A stretch of DNA of 64,000 nucleotides from contig NZ_CVQP01000008.1 in assembly GCF_001040705.1 (NCBI RefSeq), positions 304,209 through 368,208 of the forward strand. The letters run 5' to 3'. The notes under the pieces were generated by a model. It was not told the origin of the DNA and did no database searches. It saw nothing but the letters and a program-made list of their open reading frames with translations. Below, piece by piece: positions 50,508 through 60,316 of the stretch. This DNA is from Rhodococcus sp. RD6.2. GTDB lineage: Bacteria; Actinomycetota; Actinomycetes; Mycobacteriales; Mycobacteriaceae. Within the stretch, counting starts at the first letter, position 1. Each line of letters begins with the position of its first letter. The position numbers and the translations under genes are program-made.

Positions 50508-52045
50508 ACTCCACATCCGGTGACGGTGGGCAGCGGTGCGGGCGCACCGATCTGCGGGAGGCCGAGACCGACGCCGATCGGCGGGGTCTTCGGGGTGATG
50601 CCGCGTTCGTGGGAGTCGCCGGCGCGGGTCCTGCGGTGCGTCAGCACCGGCCCGTCGGCGATGAGGTGGTGGGGCGCGGCGCCGGTCACGACGGCGGTGA
50701 TCACGTCACCGGGCCGGACGTCTCCGTCCAGCCTGCCCTCGGGCCGGAAGTGCACGAGCCTGCCGTCGCGGGCACGGCCGCTCATCCGCCGCGTCTCGGC
50801 GTTCTTGCGTCCCTCGCCCGCCGCGACCAGCAACTCGACCTCGGTGCCGACCAGCTTGCGGTTCTCGTCGAGGGTGATCTCCTCCTGCAGCGCGATCAGC
50901 CGGTCGTAGCGTTCCTGCACGACCTCCTTCGGGAGCTGATCGGGCAGGTCGGCGGCGGGCGTGCCGGGCCGCTTCGAGTACTGGAACGTGAACGCGCTGG
51001 TGAACCGCGCCTGCCGGACCACGTCGAGGGTCGCCTGGAAGTCCTCCTCGGTCTCGCCGGGGAAGCCGACGATGATGTCGGTGGTGATCGCGGCGTGCGG
51101 CATCGCGGCGCGCACCTTCTCGATGATGCCGAGGAACTTGGTGCTGCGATACGACCGGCGCATCTCCTTGAGGAGGCGATCCGACCCGGACTGCAGCGGC
51201 ATGTGCAGCTGCGGGCACACGTTCGGTGTCGCTGCCATCGCCTCGATCACGTCGTCGGTGAACTCGGCGGGGTGCGGCGACGTGAACCGGACCCGCTCGA
51301 GTCCGTCGATCTCGCCGCACGCGCGCAGCAGCTTCGCGAACGCGCCGCGGTCGCGGGGCAGTTCGGGATCGGCGAAGGACACGCCGTAGGAGTTGACGTT
51401 CTGCCCGAGCAGGGTCACCTCGAGGACGCCCTCGTTCACGAGCGCCTGCACCTCGGCGAGGACGTCGCCGGGCCTGCGGTCGACCTCCTTGCCGCGAAGC
51501 GACGGCACGATGCAGAACGTGCAGGTGTTGTTGCAGCCGACCGAGATCGACACCCATCCCGCATACGCCGACTCCCGCTTCGCGGGCAGCGTCGACGGGA
51601 ACGCCTCGAGCGAGTCGAGGATCTCGACCTGGGCTTCCTCGTTGTGCCGCGCACGTTCGAGGAGCACCGGCAGCGAACCGATGTTGTGCGTACCGAAGAC
51701 CACGTCCACCCACGGCGCCTTCTTGACCACGGTGTCGCGGTCCTTCTGCGCGAGGCAGCCACCGACGGCGATCTGCATATCCGGATTCGCGTCCTTCGTG
51801 GGACGCAGATTCCCGAGGGTCCCGTACAGCTTGTTGTCCGCGTTCTCGCGGACCGCGCAGGTGTTGAACACCAGCAGGTCGGGATCGGCGCCGGGCGTGG
51901 CCTTCGTGTAGCCCGCTTCCTCGAGGAGCCCCGAGAGTCGCTCCGAGTCGTGCACGTTCATTTGGCACCCGAAGGTGCGTACCTCGTAGCTGCGTTTGCC
52001 CGCATTGGGGAGCGCGGCCGAGGTCTCGGGGTCTATCGTGTCCAC
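50504..52045 (-). CDS. miaB: tRNA-2-methylthio-N6-dimethylallyladenosine synthase MiaB
   Basis: 513 residues. N-terminal MTTase domain binds the auxiliary 4Fe-4S cluster through Cys27 (FGCQMN), Cys63 (FNTCAVRE) and Cys97 (GGCLAQ). The radical-SAM motif is Cys171, Cys175, Cys178 (GCNNTCTFC). The TRAM domain follows (about 395-460), then a tail of around 50 residues rich in Pro/Gly that is typical of actinobacterial MiaB. It adds the 2-methylthio group to the base modified by MiaA. Confidence 0.95.
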   Translation of the reverse strand: MDTIDPETSAALPNAGKRSYEVRTFGCQMNVHDSERLSGLLEEAGYTKATPGADPDLLVFNTCAVRENADNKLYGTLGNLRPTKDANPDMQIAVGGCLAQKDRDTVVKKAPWVDVVFGTHNIGSLPVLLERARHNEEAQVEILDSLEAFPSTLPAKRESAYAGWVSISVGCNNTCTFCIVPSLRGKEVDRRPGDVLAEVQALVNEGVLEVTLLGQNVNSYGVSFADPELPRDRGAFAKLLRACGEIDGLERVRFTSPHPAEFTDDVIEAMAATPNVCPQLHMPLQSGSDRLLKEMRRSYRSTKFLGIIEKVRAAMPHAAITTDIIVGFPGETEEDFQATLDVVRQARFTSAFTFQYSKRPGTPAADLPDQLPKEVVQERYDRLIALQEEITLDENRKLVGTEVELLVAAGEGRKNAETRRMSGRARDGRLVHFRPEGRLDGDVRPGDVITAVVTGAAPHHLIADGPVLTHRRTRAGDSHERGITPKTPPIGVGLGLPQIGAPAPLPTVTGCGV

Positions 52046-52111
52046 CCCACCAGCGTACGGCCCCGCCGAGAGTGCCCTTCACCACGTTCCGGCCCGCGAT
52101 GGGGCCACGGT

Positions 52112-52216
52112 TCAAAACGGATTCCACCACCGGACGAATGCGGCGTACAGATTGGTCGGGAAGAACATCTCCCAGTCCAGTCCGTAGTACGGGAGGTCGG
52201 GCAGGTGTCCTTGCAT
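52112..52216 (-). CDS. 34-residue aromatic-rich small protein behind ctaD
   Basis: A short frame (ATG at 52214-52216, TGA at 52112-52114) starting 16 nt past the ctaD stop, with GAGGAGGCG ending 5 nt before the ATG. The peptide begins MQGHLPDLPYYGLDWEMFFP and ends in YAAFVRWWNPF: twelve aromatic residues in 34, including four Trp. There is no continuous transmembrane helix; it looks like an interfacial, amphipathic segment. Position and ribosome-binding site suggest translation with ctaD, so it may be a small accessory subunit or assembly peptide of the aa3 oxidase. It matches no family I recognise. Confidence 0.6.
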   Translation of the reverse strand: MQGHLPDLPYYGLDWEMFFPTNLYAAFVRWWNPF

Positions 52217-52232
52217 ACGGCGCCTCCTCGCG

Positions 52233-53957
52233 TCAGTCCCCTGACCCGGCCGGGACCTGCGCCGAGGCGTGGTCCCGTCCAGCGTGTGCCTCGGCGCGCA
52301 TCCGGTCGTGCATGTGCGGGTAGTGCAGTTCGAACGCGGGACGCTCGGACCGGATGCGGGGCAGCTCGGTGAAGTTGTGGCGCGGCGGCGGGCAGGTGGT
52401 CGCCCACTCGAGCGAGTTGCCGAACCCCCACGGGTCGTCGACCGTGACGACTTCGCCGTAGCGGTAGCTCTTGAAGACGTTCCAGAGGAACGGCAGCGTG
52501 GACGCGCCGAGGACGAACGCGCCGATCGTGGAGATCGTGTTCAGCGTGGTGAAGCCGTCGGACGGCAGGTAGTCGGCGTAGCGACGCGGCATGCCCTCGT
52601 TACCGAGCCAGTGCTGCACCAGGAACGTGGTGTGGAAACCGATGAAAGTGGTCCAGAAGTGCCACTTCGCAAGGCGCTCGTCGAGCATCCGTCCGGTCAT
52701 CTTCGGGAACCAGAAGTAGATGCCCGCGTAGGTCGCGAACACGATGGTGCCGAAGAGCACGTAGTGGAAGTGCGCGACGACGAAGTACGAGTCGGTGACG
52801 TGGAAGTCCAGCGGCGGGCTGGCGAGCAGGACACCGGACAGGCCACCGAAGAGGAAGGTGATGACGAACCCGACGGCGAACAGCATCGGCGACTCGAACG
52901 TGAGCTGCCCCCGCCACATGGTGCCGATCCAGTTGAAGAACTTCACCCCGGTCGGGATGGCGATCAGGAACGTCATGAACGAGAAGAACGGCAGCAGCAC
53001 CGCGCCGGTGGCGTACATGTGGTGTGCCCACACCGCCATCGACAACGCCGCGATCGACATCGTCGCGTACACCATGCCGCTGTACCCGAACAGCGGCTTG
53101 CGGCTGAACACCGGGATCACCTCGGTGATGATCCCGAAGAACGGCAACGCGACGATGTACACCTCGGGGTGACCGAAGAACCAGAACAGGTGCTGCCACA
53201 GCATGTTTCCACCGTTGGCGGGGTCGAAGAGGTGGGCACCGAGGTGACGGTCGACGAACACCCCCATCAACGCCGCGGTCAGGATCGGGAACGCCAGCAG
53301 CACCAGGATCATCGTGATGAAGATGTTCCAGGTGAAGATCGGCATCCGGAACATCGTCATACCGGGAGCGCGCAGACACACGACGGTGGTGATCATGTTG
53401 ACGCCGCCGAGGATCGTCCCGACACCGGCGATGGCGAGGCCCATGATCCACAGGTCGGCGCCGACTCCCGGCGAGTGCACGGCGTCGGTCAGCGGACTGT
53501 ATGCGGTCCACCCGAAGTCGGCGGCACCGCCCGGGGTGACGAACCCGGCCATCACGACCAGAGCCCCGAACAGGTACAGCCAGTAGCTCAGCGCATTCAA
53601 TCGCGGGAACGCGACGTCGGGGGCACCGATCTGCAGCGGCATCACGTAGTTCGCGAACCCGAACACGATCGGCGTCGCGTACAGCAGCAACATCACCGTG
53701 CCGTGCATCGTGAACAGCTGATTGAACTGCTCGTTCGACAGGAACTGCATGCCGGGTAGCGCCAGTTCGGCGCGCATCAGCAGTGCCATCAACCCACCGG
53801 CGAGGAAGAACGCGAACGACGTCACCAGATACATCACGCCGAGCATCTTCGGGTCGGTTGTCGTGACCATCCGGTAGACGGCCGAACCCTTGGGCCCCAG
53901 CCTGGCGGGGAACGGCCGCCTCGCCTTGACGCCGGGCTCCGGGGACACCGCAGTCAT
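52233..53957 (-). CDS. ctaD: Cytochrome c oxidase aa3-type subunit I
   Basis: 574 residues from the ATG at 53955-53957; GTG codons 6-9 nt earlier are alternatives. Twelve transmembrane helices. Heme/Cu ligands: [12 protein letters not shown] (heme a His), FFGHPEVYI (CuB His and the cross-linked Tyr), WAHHMY (CuB His pair), [11 protein letters not shown] (heme a3/a His). K-channel residues are in this region. No ctaC, ctaE or other oxidase genes are adjacent, which is typical for actinobacterial ctaD. The 34-residue ORF follows directly. The long C-terminal extension ([20 protein letters not shown]) is usual in the order. Confidence 0.95.
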   Translation of the reverse strand: MTAVSPEPGVKARRPFPARLGPKGSAVYRMVTTTDPKMLGVMYLVTSFAFFLAGGLMALLMRAELALPGMQFLSNEQFNQLFTMHGTVMLLLYATPIVFGFANYVMPLQIGAPDVAFPRLNALSYWLYLFGALVVMAGFVTPGGAADFGWTAYSPLTDAVHSPGVGADLWIMGLAIAGVGTILGGVNMITTVVCLRAPGMTMFRMPIFTWNIFITMILVLLAFPILTAALMGVFVDRHLGAHLFDPANGGNMLWQHLFWFFGHPEVYIVALPFFGIITEVIPVFSRKPLFGYSGMVYATMSIAALSMAVWAHHMYATGAVLLPFFSFMTFLIAIPTGVKFFNWIGTMWRGQLTFESPMLFAVGFVITFLFGGLSGVLLASPPLDFHVTDSYFVVAHFHYVLFGTIVFATYAGIYFWFPKMTGRMLDERLAKWHFWTTFIGFHTTFLVQHWLGNEGMPRRYADYLPSDGFTTLNTISTIGAFVLGASTLPFLWNVFKSYRYGEVVTVDDPWGFGNSLEWATTCPPPRHNFTELPRIRSERPAFELHYPHMHDRMRAEAHAGRDHASAQVPAGSGD

Positions 53958-54175
53958 GCCCACCACCCCGCCCGGTGGACGCGGTCACACGTCGACATCA
54001 CGTACGTCATGGAGCCCCCTCGGCAGGCTGCAGTCCAACCCATCCAGTAAACACCCGGCCCGGCGTCCCGAGTCCGCTTCCAGAGCACCGCAGCCATTCC
54101 GTTGACTTGGTAAAGGTTCCGTTACGTCGACTGGCCGACGGCGCGCAATGAACACGATTCCCCCGGTCCAGCACC

Positions 54176-54189
54176 TAGGGTCGACGACT
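54176..54189 (+). promoter_or_regulatory. -10 box of gluA
   Basis: TAGGGT at 54176-54181, 8 nt before the ATG at 54190, predicting a very short leader and supporting that start over the ATG at 54148. Nothing else was identified in the 232-bp divergent gap to ctaD. Confidence 0.4.
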
Positions 54190-54972
54190 ATGACGAACGC
54201 GGGTGAATCCGGCGCTGGCGCGTCGAGCGCCATCACGACAGCGATGATCTCGATGACCGGCGTCCAGAAGCACTTCGGCGAGCTCCACGTCCTGCGCGAC
54301 ATCACGCTCGACATCCCCGTCGGTCAGGTCGTGATCGTGGTGGGTCCGTCCGGCTCCGGGAAGTCGACGCTGTGTCGCACCATCAACCGACTCGAACCGG
54401 TCGACGAGGGCGTGATCACGGTCGACGGACGAGCACTGCCCGCCGAGGGCAAGGCGCTGGCCGCCCTGCGCGCCGACGTCGGCATGGTGTTCCAGTCGTT
54501 CAACCTGTTCGCCCACAAGACGATCCTCGAGAACGTCATGCTCGCCCCCGTCAAGGTCCGCAGGATGAGCAAATCCGACGCCAAGGCGCGAGCCCTGGAA
54601 CTCCTCGACCGGGTGGGCATCGCCAATCAGGCCGACAAGTACCCGGCGCAGCTGTCGGGTGGGCAGCAGCAGCGCGTCGCGATCGCCCGCGCGTTGGCGA
54701 TGAACCCGAAGGTGATGCTGTTCGACGAACCCACCTCCGCGCTCGACCCGGAGATGGTCAGCGAGGTTCTCGACGTCATGACCTCACTCGCCAAGGAGGG
54801 CATGACGATGCTCGTCGTCACCCACGAGATGGGATTCGCCCGAAAGGCGGGCGACCGGGTGTTGTTCATGGCGGACGGCCAGATCGTCGAGGACACCGAC
54901 CCCGATACCTTCTTCACCGCGCCGAAATCGGATCGAGCGAAGGACTTCCTCGGGAAGATCCTCGGCCACTGA
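54190..54972 (+). CDS. gluA: Glutamate-type ABC importer ATP-binding protein
   Basis: 260 residues from the ATG at 54190; an ATG at 54232-54270 region ([13 protein letters not shown]) is a possible shorter start. Walker [11 protein letters not shown]-loop [12 protein letters not shown], signature [15 protein letters not shown], Walker [15 protein letters not shown], switch His in [12 protein letters not shown]. It powers polar amino-acid uptake; glutamate is inferred from the order gluA-gluB-gluC-gluD followed by recX-recA, as in C. glutamicum. Confidence 0.9.
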   Translation: MTNAGESGAGASSAITTAMISMTGVQKHFGELHVLRDITLDIPVGQVVIVVGPSGSGKSTLCRTINRLEPVDEGVITVDGRALPAEGKALAALRADVGMVFQSFNLFAHKTILENVMLAPVKVRRMSKSDAKARALELLDRVGIANQADKYPAQLSGGQQQRVAIARALAMNPKVMLFDEPTSALDPEMVSEVLDVMTSLAKEGMTMLVVTHEMGFARKAGDRVLFMADGQIVEDTDPDTFFTAPKSDRAKDFLGKILGH

Positions 54973-55029
54973 CCCGAAGGGTCACGGCAATACTGACCCC
55001 ACCGAGCCCCCGCCAACGAGAGGAACACC

Positions 55030-55863
55030 ATGAGGATCACCCGAGCGCTGCGAGCCGGGATCGGCCTGGTCGCAGTCGCCGTCGTTGCCACCGCCTGCGG
55101 AGGCGACGAGACCAAGAGCGCCAGCGAGAGCGCCGAGTCCGGCACGCTGACCGTCGGCATCAAGTTCGACCAGCCCGGCCTCGGCCTGCGCAACCCGGAC
55201 GGCACGTTCAGCGGCTTCGACGTCGCCGTCGCCACCTACGTCGCAGAGAAGCTGGGCGTTCCGGAGTCCGGGATCACGTTCAAGGAGTCGCCGTCCGCGC
55301 AGCGCGAGACGCTGATCCAGAACGGTGAGGTCGACTACGTCGTCGCGACGTACTCGATCACCGACGCGCGCAAGGAGAAGGTCGACTTCGCCGGCCCGTA
55401 CCTGACGACGGGGCAGTCGCTGCTGGTGCGGTCCGACAACACGGACATCACCGGGCCGGAATCCCTCAACGGGGGCAAGAAACTGTGCTCGGTGACCGGT
55501 TCGACGCCGGCGCAGAAGGTCAAGGACACGTACGCGAACGACGTCCAGCTTCAGGAGTTCGACACCTACTCCGCCTGTGTCGAGGCGCTGCGCAACGGTG
55601 CGGTGGACGCGGTCACCACCGACGCCGTCATCCTCGCCGGTTACGCCTCGCAGTACCCGGGTGAGATGAAGGTCGTCGGCGAGCCGTTCACGGTCGAGAA
55701 CTACGGCATCGGACTCGCCAAGGGCGACGACGAGACCCGCGCCAAGATCAACGACGCGATCGAGGCAATGATCGCGGACGGGTCGTGGCAGGCCGCCCTC
55801 GAGGAGAACGTCGGACCGTCCGGGTACCAGATCCCGGCACCGCCGACTGTCGATCGCTACTAG
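55030..55863 (+). CDS. gluB: Glutamate-binding lipoprotein of the ABC importer
   Basis: 277 residues; GAGAGGAA about 7 nt before the ATG. A lipoprotein signal with lipobox VATAC and Cys23 anchors it to the outer face of the membrane. Type II binding-protein fold: TLTVGIKFDQPGLGL, RNPDGTFSGFDVAVATYVAE, DYVVATYSITDARKEKVDFA, CSVTGSTPAQKVKD. It captures the amino acid and delivers it to GluCD. The gene is followed by a strong hairpin, which probably lets gluB be expressed above the permeases. Confidence 0.92.
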   Translation: MRITRALRAGIGLVAVAVVATACGGDETKSASESAESGTLTVGIKFDQPGLGLRNPDGTFSGFDVAVATYVAEKLGVPESGITFKESPSAQRETLIQNGEVDYVVATYSITDARKEKVDFAGPYLTTGQSLLVRSDNTDITGPESLNGGKKLCSVTGSTPAQKVKDTYANDVQLQEFDTYSACVEALRNGAVDAVTTDAVILAGYASQYPGEMKVVGEPFTVENYGIGLAKGDDETRAKINDAIEAMIADGSWQAALEENVGPSGYQIPAPPTVDRY

Positions 55864-55918
55864 GCGCGCTTCGCGCGCGTGAGTGATTGTCACCCCGGTC
55901 GGGGTGACAATCACTCAC
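55864..55918 (+). terminator. Intra-operon hairpins between gluB and gluC
   Basis: A small GCGCG-rich hairpin (55864-55878) is followed by a perfect 18-bp stem, GTGAGTGATTGTCACCCC (55879-55896) and its complement (55901-55918), loop GGTC. It starts right after the gluB stop. It is too strong to be chance and can act as a partial terminator or as a 3' stabiliser of gluAB mRNA. Confidence 0.75.
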
Positions 55919-55943
55919 GGCGGCCGAGCCGCAGGAGGATTCC

Positions 55944-56624
55944 GTGGACCTGATCAACGAGTACGGGGACCAACTGATCTCCGCGTTCTGGACGACGATC
56001 CAGCTGACCGCACTGTCGGCGATCGGTGCGCTCGTCATCGGCACCGTGCTGGCCGGTATGCGCGTCTCCCCCGTGCCTGTCGCGCGGTGGCTCGGCGCGG
56101 CCTACGTGACGATCTTCCGGAACACTCCCCTGACGTTGATCATCATCTTCTGCTCGTTCGGTCTCTACCAGACGATGGGTGTCCACCTGGCTCCCGAAGA
56201 CTCACCGACATTCCTGGTGGACAACAACTTCCGGCTCGCCGTCCTCGGCCTCAGCGTGTACACGGCGGCATTCGTGTGCGAGTCCCTGCGGTCCGGAATC
56301 AACACGGTGCACGTCGGGCAGGCGGAGGCCGGCCGCTCGCTGGGCCTGACCTTCGGCCAGAACCTTCGACTCATCGTGCTGCCACAAGCCTTCCGCGCGG
56401 TGATCGCCCCGCTCGGCAGCGTCCTGATCGCCCTCACCAAGAACACCACCATCGCCTCGGTGATCGGCGTGGCGGAGGCGTCATTGCTGATGAAGACGAT
56501 GATCGAGAACGAGGCCGCCATCTTCGCGATCGGCGGGATCTTCGCACTCGGCTTCGTGATCCTGACCCTGCCTATGGGCCTGCTCTTCGGCTATCTCGGC
56601 AAGCGGATGGAGGTCGCCCGATGA
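55944..56624 (+). CDS. gluC: Glutamate ABC importer permease
   Basis: 226 residues from a GTG at 55944 behind AGGAGG. About five transmembrane helices of the HisM/GlnP type ([20 protein letters not shown]), with the EAA coupling loop in [29 protein letters not shown] cut by its usual G-x3-V spacing. It forms the channel with GluD. Its stop overlaps the gluD start (ATGA). Confidence 0.92.
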   Translation: MDLINEYGDQLISAFWTTIQLTALSAIGALVIGTVLAGMRVSPVPVARWLGAAYVTIFRNTPLTLIIIFCSFGLYQTMGVHLAPEDSPTFLVDNNFRLAVLGLSVYTAAFVCESLRSGINTVHVGQAEAGRSLGLTFGQNLRLIVLPQAFRAVIAPLGSVLIALTKNTTIASVIGVAEASLLMKTMIENEAAIFAIGGIFALGFVILTLPMGLLFGYLGKRMEVAR

Positions 56625-57511
56625 GCGCCGAGGCAACAGTCCTCTACGACGCCCCCGGCCCCCGAGCCCGAGCGATCTACCGCGTCGCCTCCGTCGCCGT
56701 CGCACTGCTCCTCCTCGCCGTCGGCTACCTGGTGTTCCAGGCACTCGACGACAAGGGCCAGCTGACCGCAGCGAAGTGGGATCCGTTCCTGGAGTCCACC
56801 TCGTGGACGACCTACCTGATTCCCGGCATTCGCGGCACCCTCGTCGCGGCCGCGATCTCGATCGTCCTCGCACTGATCCTGGGCGGACTGCTCGGCATCG
56901 GCCGTCTGTCCGATCACCGCGCCATCCGGATGGTGTCGGGTTTCGTCGTCGAACTGTTCCGCGCGATCCCGGTGCTGATCCTGATGATCTTCACCTACCA
57001 GGTGTACGCCGAGTACCAGGTGTTCAAGTCGGCCTACCTCGCCCTGGCGGCGGTGGTGACGGGTCTGACGCTGTACAACGGTTCGGTGATCGCCGAGATC
57101 GTCCGCGCGGGCATCCTGTCGCTCCCGAAGGGCCAGACCGAGGCCGCGCAGGCGTTGGGTCTGCGCAAGAGCCAGGTCATGTTCACGATCCTGCTGCCAC
57201 AGGCCGTCACGGCGATGCTGCCCGCGATCATCTCCCAGATGGTGGTGGCGCTGAAGGACTCGGCGCTCGGCTACGTCATCGGCTACGTCGAAGTGGTGCG
57301 CTCGGGCCAACAACTCGGCGCGTTCTACGGCAACTACCTACCCGCCCTGCTCGTCGTCGCGGCGATCATGATCGTTCTGAACTCCTCGCTGTCCGCGCTC
57401 GCCACCTACGTCGAGAAGCGATTGCGCAGTGGACGGAAGGGGCGCGCCGTACCGACCGTGCCTGCGGTGCCGCCGGCAGCGCCGGGTATGGATCTGACCG
57501 CAGGTGCATGA
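56621..57511 (+). CDS. gluD: Glutamate ABC importer permease
   Basis: 296 residues from the ATG at 56621, overlapping the gluC stop; the long upstream frame from 55883 is a shadow of gluC. Cytoplasmic start, first helix [19 protein letters not shown], then the HisM-type permease core with the EAA loop ([20 protein letters not shown]). A Pro/Ala/Val-rich C-terminal tail ([16 protein letters not shown]) follows the last helix. Fourth subunit of the importer. Confidence 0.92.
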   Translation: MSAEATVLYDAPGPRARAIYRVASVAVALLLLAVGYLVFQALDDKGQLTAAKWDPFLESTSWTTYLIPGIRGTLVAAAISIVLALILGGLLGIGRLSDHRAIRMVSGFVVELFRAIPVLILMIFTYQVYAEYQVFKSAYLALAAVVTGLTLYNGSVIAEIVRAGILSLPKGQTEAAQALGLRKSQVMFTILLPQAVTAMLPAIISQMVVALKDSALGYVIGYVEVVRSGQQLGAFYGNYLPALLVVAAIMIVLNSSLSALATYVEKRLRSGRKGRAVPTVPAVPPAAPGMDLTAGA

Positions 57512-58094
57512 CCCGCACGTGACGGTGCACACCGGTGCGCCCCGCTGGTGGCGTGCGACGACCGGGATCGCCGTTCCGTGCCTCGTTGCCGCCACCTGTG
57601 GGGTGATGCTCTGGTCGTCCGCGGCCCCGGTCGTGGACTTCGTGTACTTCATGCTCGCCGGGTGGGCACTGGTGCTGCTCGGCATTGCCTGGCTCGTTCT
57701 CGTGGTGATCGGGTGGTTCCGCTATCGCACCGTGCGACGAACGCTGCTCGCGCCCGCGGTCGTCGCACCCGCGCTCGTCCTGGTCACCGCGGTGCTGGTC
57801 GTGGTGCAGGCACCGTTCCGACTCGGATTCCTGGTGTCGAAACCCGCGCTGGCCGACGCCGCGGCCGAATGCACCTTCTCCCTCGAGCACCGTCGAATCG
57901 GCGTCTACTCGGTGCGGTCGACACGGGAACTCGACGGCGGATGCCTGTTCTTCACACAGGGTGGACTCATCGACTCCGTCGGTATCGCGTACCTACCGGA
58001 AGGCGCGCCACATCTCGGTGCACCCCGCCGTGACGGGGACATCGGATACGACCACATCGGCGGCGACTGGTACCGATTCGTGGAGCGGTTCTGA
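57504..58094 (+). CDS. Membrane protein of unknown function
   Basis: 196 residues from the GTG at 57504, overlapping the gluD stop; a GTG at 57519 is a possible later start. Three hydrophobic helices ([60 protein letters not shown]), then a soluble part of about 85 residues with two Cys ([18 protein letters not shown] and [12 protein letters not shown]) that could pair outside the membrane. Overlap with gluD suggests co-transcription with the transporter, but a role in transport is not shown. No family recognised. Confidence 0.75.
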   Translation: MHDPHVTVHTGAPRWWRATTGIAVPCLVAATCGVMLWSSAAPVVDFVYFMLAGWALVLLGIAWLVLVVIGWFRYRTVRRTLLAPAVVAPALVLVTAVLVVVQAPFRLGFLVSKPALADAAAECTFSLEHRRIGVYSVRSTRELDGGCLFFTQGGLIDSVGIAYLPEGAPHLGAPRRDGDIGYDHIGGDWYRFVERF

Positions 58095-58104
58095 GCGCGA
58101 CTGC

Positions 58105-58737
58105 TCAGTCGAGAAGTTCGTCGATCTCCGAGCCCGCTTGAGCGAGTTCGGTTTTCACGACGTCGAACGACATGCCCTGCGGGTAGCCGCGGCGGGCGAG
58201 CATCGACACCAGGCGGCGCACGAGGCGGTCCCGCTCGCTGCTCCGCCCACCCGGGCCGTCGACCTCGAAGTCCAGTGACGCGGTCCTGAGCTTGCGCCGC
58301 ACCAACTCGGTGGCGCGGGCACGCTCGTCGTCACTGTCGATCTCGTCCAACGCAGTGGCCGCCACCTCCGGCGCGACACCCTTGGTGCGCAACTCCATTG
58401 CCAGCGCGCGTTTACCCTTGCCGGAATACGTGTGCCGCGAGTGGACCCACTGCGAGGCGAACGCGGCGTCGTCGACCAGCTTCACCTCGGCGAGGCGATC
58501 CAGGACCCGGACGATCACATCGGGGGCGAACCCCTTGTCCGTCAGCTTCTTCGACAGTTCCGCGCGACTGCGTGCGCGGTCCGTCAGGAGGCGCAGGCAC
58601 AGGTCCTTGGCCTGCGCCTCCTGCTCGGCCGGAGCGAGGGAACCGACGTCGACGCCACGCCGCGGCTCGCGGCGGCGCTGCTCACCTCCGTCATCGACGC
58701 GGCGACGCGCCGGCCGGGAACGGTCGTCCGGTTCCAT
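58105..58737 (-). CDS. recX: Regulatory protein RecX
   Basis: 210 residues. A charged, low-complexity N-terminus (about 35 residues, Arg/Asp-rich) precedes the three-helix repeats of RecX: AKDLCLRLLTDRARSRAELS, LVDDAAFASQWVHSRHTYSG, LVRRLVSMLARRGYPQGMSF. RecX binds RecA filaments and limits their activity. It starts 8 bp beyond the recA stop, so the two are co-transcribed and share the SOS control. Confidence 0.93.
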   Translation of the reverse strand: MEPDDRSRPARRRVDDGGEQRRREPRRGVDVGSLAPAEQEAQAKDLCLRLLTDRARSRAELSKKLTDKGFAPDVIVRVLDRLAEVKLVDDAAFASQWVHSRHTYSGKGKRALAMELRTKGVAPEVAATALDEIDSDDERARATELVRRKLRTASLDFEVDGPGGRSSERDRLVRRLVSMLARRGYPQGMSFDVVKTELAQAGSEIDELLD

Positions 58738-58745
58738 GCCGAGAC

Positions 58746-59789
58746 CTAGAAGTCGACGGGCTCGTCGTCGGTGCCCTCGACGGTCACGTCGGCACCGATG
58801 CCCAGCTTCTCCTTGATCTTCTTCTCGATCTCGTCGCGAATGTCGGTGTTCTCCAGCAGGAACTTACGGGCGTTCTCCTTGCCCTGTCCCAGCTGGTCGC
58901 CCTCGTAGGTGAACCAGGAACCCGACTTGCGGATGAACCCGTGCTCGACACCCATGTCGATGAGCGAGCCCTCCTTCGAGATGCCCTGCCCGTAGAGGAT
59001 GTCGAACTCGGCCTGCTTGAACGGCGGGGACACCTTGTTCTTGACGACCTTGACGCGCGTGCGGTTGCCGACCGCGTCGCCGCCGTCCTTCAGGGTCTCG
59101 ATACGCCGCACGTCCAGGCGCACCGAAGAATAGAACTTGAGCGCCTTACCGCCGGTGGTGGTCTCCGGCGAACCGAACATCACGCCGATCTTCTCGCGCA
59201 GCTGGTTGATGAAGATGGCGGTGGTGCCCGAGTTGTTCAGGGCGCCCGTCATCTTGCGGAGCGCCTGGCTCATCAACCGGGCCTGCAGGCCGACGTGACT
59301 GTCGCCCATCTCGCCCTCGATCTCCGCACGCGGCACGAGCGCGGCGACGGAGTCGATGACGATGATGTCGAGCGCGCCGGAGCGGATCAGCATGTCGGCG
59401 ATCTCGAGCGCCTGCTCACCGGTGTCGGGCTGGGAGACGAGGAGAGCATCGGTGTCGACACCGAGCTTGCGCGCGTACTCCGGATCGAGTGCGTGCTCGG
59501 CGTCGATGAACGCGGCGATGCCGCCTGCCGCCTGTGCGTTCGCGACGGCGTGCAGTGCGACCGTCGTCTTACCCGAGGACTCCGGGCCGTAGATCTCGAC
59601 GACGCGGCCGCGCGGCAGACCGCCGATACCGAGTGCCACGTCGAGCGCGATGGAACCGGTGGGGATCACCGAAATGGGCTGGCGAGCCTCCTCACCGAGA
59701 CGCATCACGGAACCCTTGCCGAAGTTCTTGTCGATCTGCGCCAGTGCGAGCTCGAGCGCCTTGTCGCGATCGTGTGCCTGCGGTGCCAT
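58746..59789 (-). CDS. recA: Recombinase RecA
   Basis: 347 residues, no intein (unlike M. tuberculosis RecA). Walker A GPESSGKT at 68-75, MAW-type loops [20 protein letters not shown] and [21 protein letters not shown] (L2 region), acidic C-terminus (GTDDEPVDF). It performs strand exchange and, as a filament on ssDNA, triggers LexA self-cleavage. RBS AAGGAG 5 nt before the ATG. A full SOS promoter lies upstream. Confidence 0.97.
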   Translation of the reverse strand: MAPQAHDRDKALELALAQIDKNFGKGSVMRLGEEARQPISVIPTGSIALDVALGIGGLPRGRVVEIYGPESSGKTTVALHAVANAQAAGGIAAFIDAEHALDPEYARKLGVDTDALLVSQPDTGEQALEIADMLIRSGALDIIVIDSVAALVPRAEIEGEMGDSHVGLQARLMSQALRKMTGALNNSGTTAIFINQLREKIGVMFGSPETTTGGKALKFYSSVRLDVRRIETLKDGGDAVGNRTRVKVVKNKVSPPFKQAEFDILYGQGISKEGSLIDMGVEHGFIRKSGSWFTYEGDQLGQGKENARKFLLENTDIRDEIEKKIKEKLGIGADVTVEGTDDEPVDF

Positions 59790-59913
59790 CGGTTCTCCTT
59801 AGTCAGCTGCTCGTGTCGAGTGACTCGCGAATCGAGCGGGTCTCACGGTGTTGTCGTCACCGTAGAGGGGGGCACCGACAAACTTTGCCGACGCGCTGGA
59901 CGGGTACCCCCAC

Positions 59914-59941
59914 AGCATAAGCGAACACCTGTTCGAGTCAA
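59914..59941 (-). promoter_or_regulatory. recA promoter with LexA box in its spacer
   Basis: Minus strand: -35 TTGACT (59941-59936), 16-bp spacer, -10 TATGCT (59919-59914). The spacer holds CGAACACCTGTTCGA (59922-59936), an exact GAAC-N4-GTTC LexA core. Predicted start near 59907 gives a leader of about 118 nt. Confidence 0.8.
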
Positions 59942-59999
59942 TCGAGCGGGGCGGCGTGTCGGACACCGGAACGCCTGGTCCGCACCCCTTCCGCGCCGA

Positions 60000-60194
60000 C
60001 TACCAGCGGGATCGCGGGACGTCGAAATCGGCGCACAGCGCCCGCCACACCTCGCGGGGCTCGTAGCCGGCCTCGATCGCCTGGGCAGCAGTCTTGCCGC
60101 CCAGGCTCAGCAGTACGTGGTCCACGAGCAAGGAGTCGCCGTAGAGCCGGCCGAACTCGCCGTGTACCAGTTCGTTGAACTCGGTCAGTCGCAC
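60000..60194 (-). CDS. DUF3046 family small protein
   Basis: 64 residues: MRLTEFNELVHGEFGRLYGD, then LLVDHVLLSLGGKTAAQAIE and EVWRALCADFDVPRSRW. This matches the DUF3046 family, found next to recA in Mycobacteriales (Rv2738c). A compact helical protein of unknown function. Its close placement upstream of recA and its conservation suggest a link to DNA metabolism, which is unproven. Confidence 0.88.
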   Translation of the reverse strand: MRLTEFNELVHGEFGRLYGDSLLVDHVLLSLGGKTAAQAIEAGYEPREVWRALCADFDVPRSRW

Positions 60195-60212
60195 ACGGCC
60201 ACGGTAGTCGGG

Positions 60213-60305
60213 GCGACGGCGGCGCCGTCAATCCGACGACGGCGGTGCCGTCAATCCGACGACGGCGGTGCCGTCAGTTCGCTCGACGGCGGTGCCGTCG
60301 GTTCC
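60213..60305. repeat. 23-bp tandem hairpin array, four copies, behind the glycosyltransferase gene
   Basis: Copies at 60213-60234, 60235-60257, 60258-60280 and 60281-60305. Each contains GACGGC-GGT-GCCGTC (the first with GGC), a perfect 6-bp hairpin with a 3-nt loop. The array begins 12 nt past the glycosyltransferase stop and ends 18 nt before the DUF3046 start, filling the intergenic space. Confidence 0.9.
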
Positions 60306-60316
60306 AGTTCTGGCGC

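Noticed and set aside
58746-59789. Intein in recA
   Set aside because: The gene has normal length (347 codons) and uninterrupted motifs.
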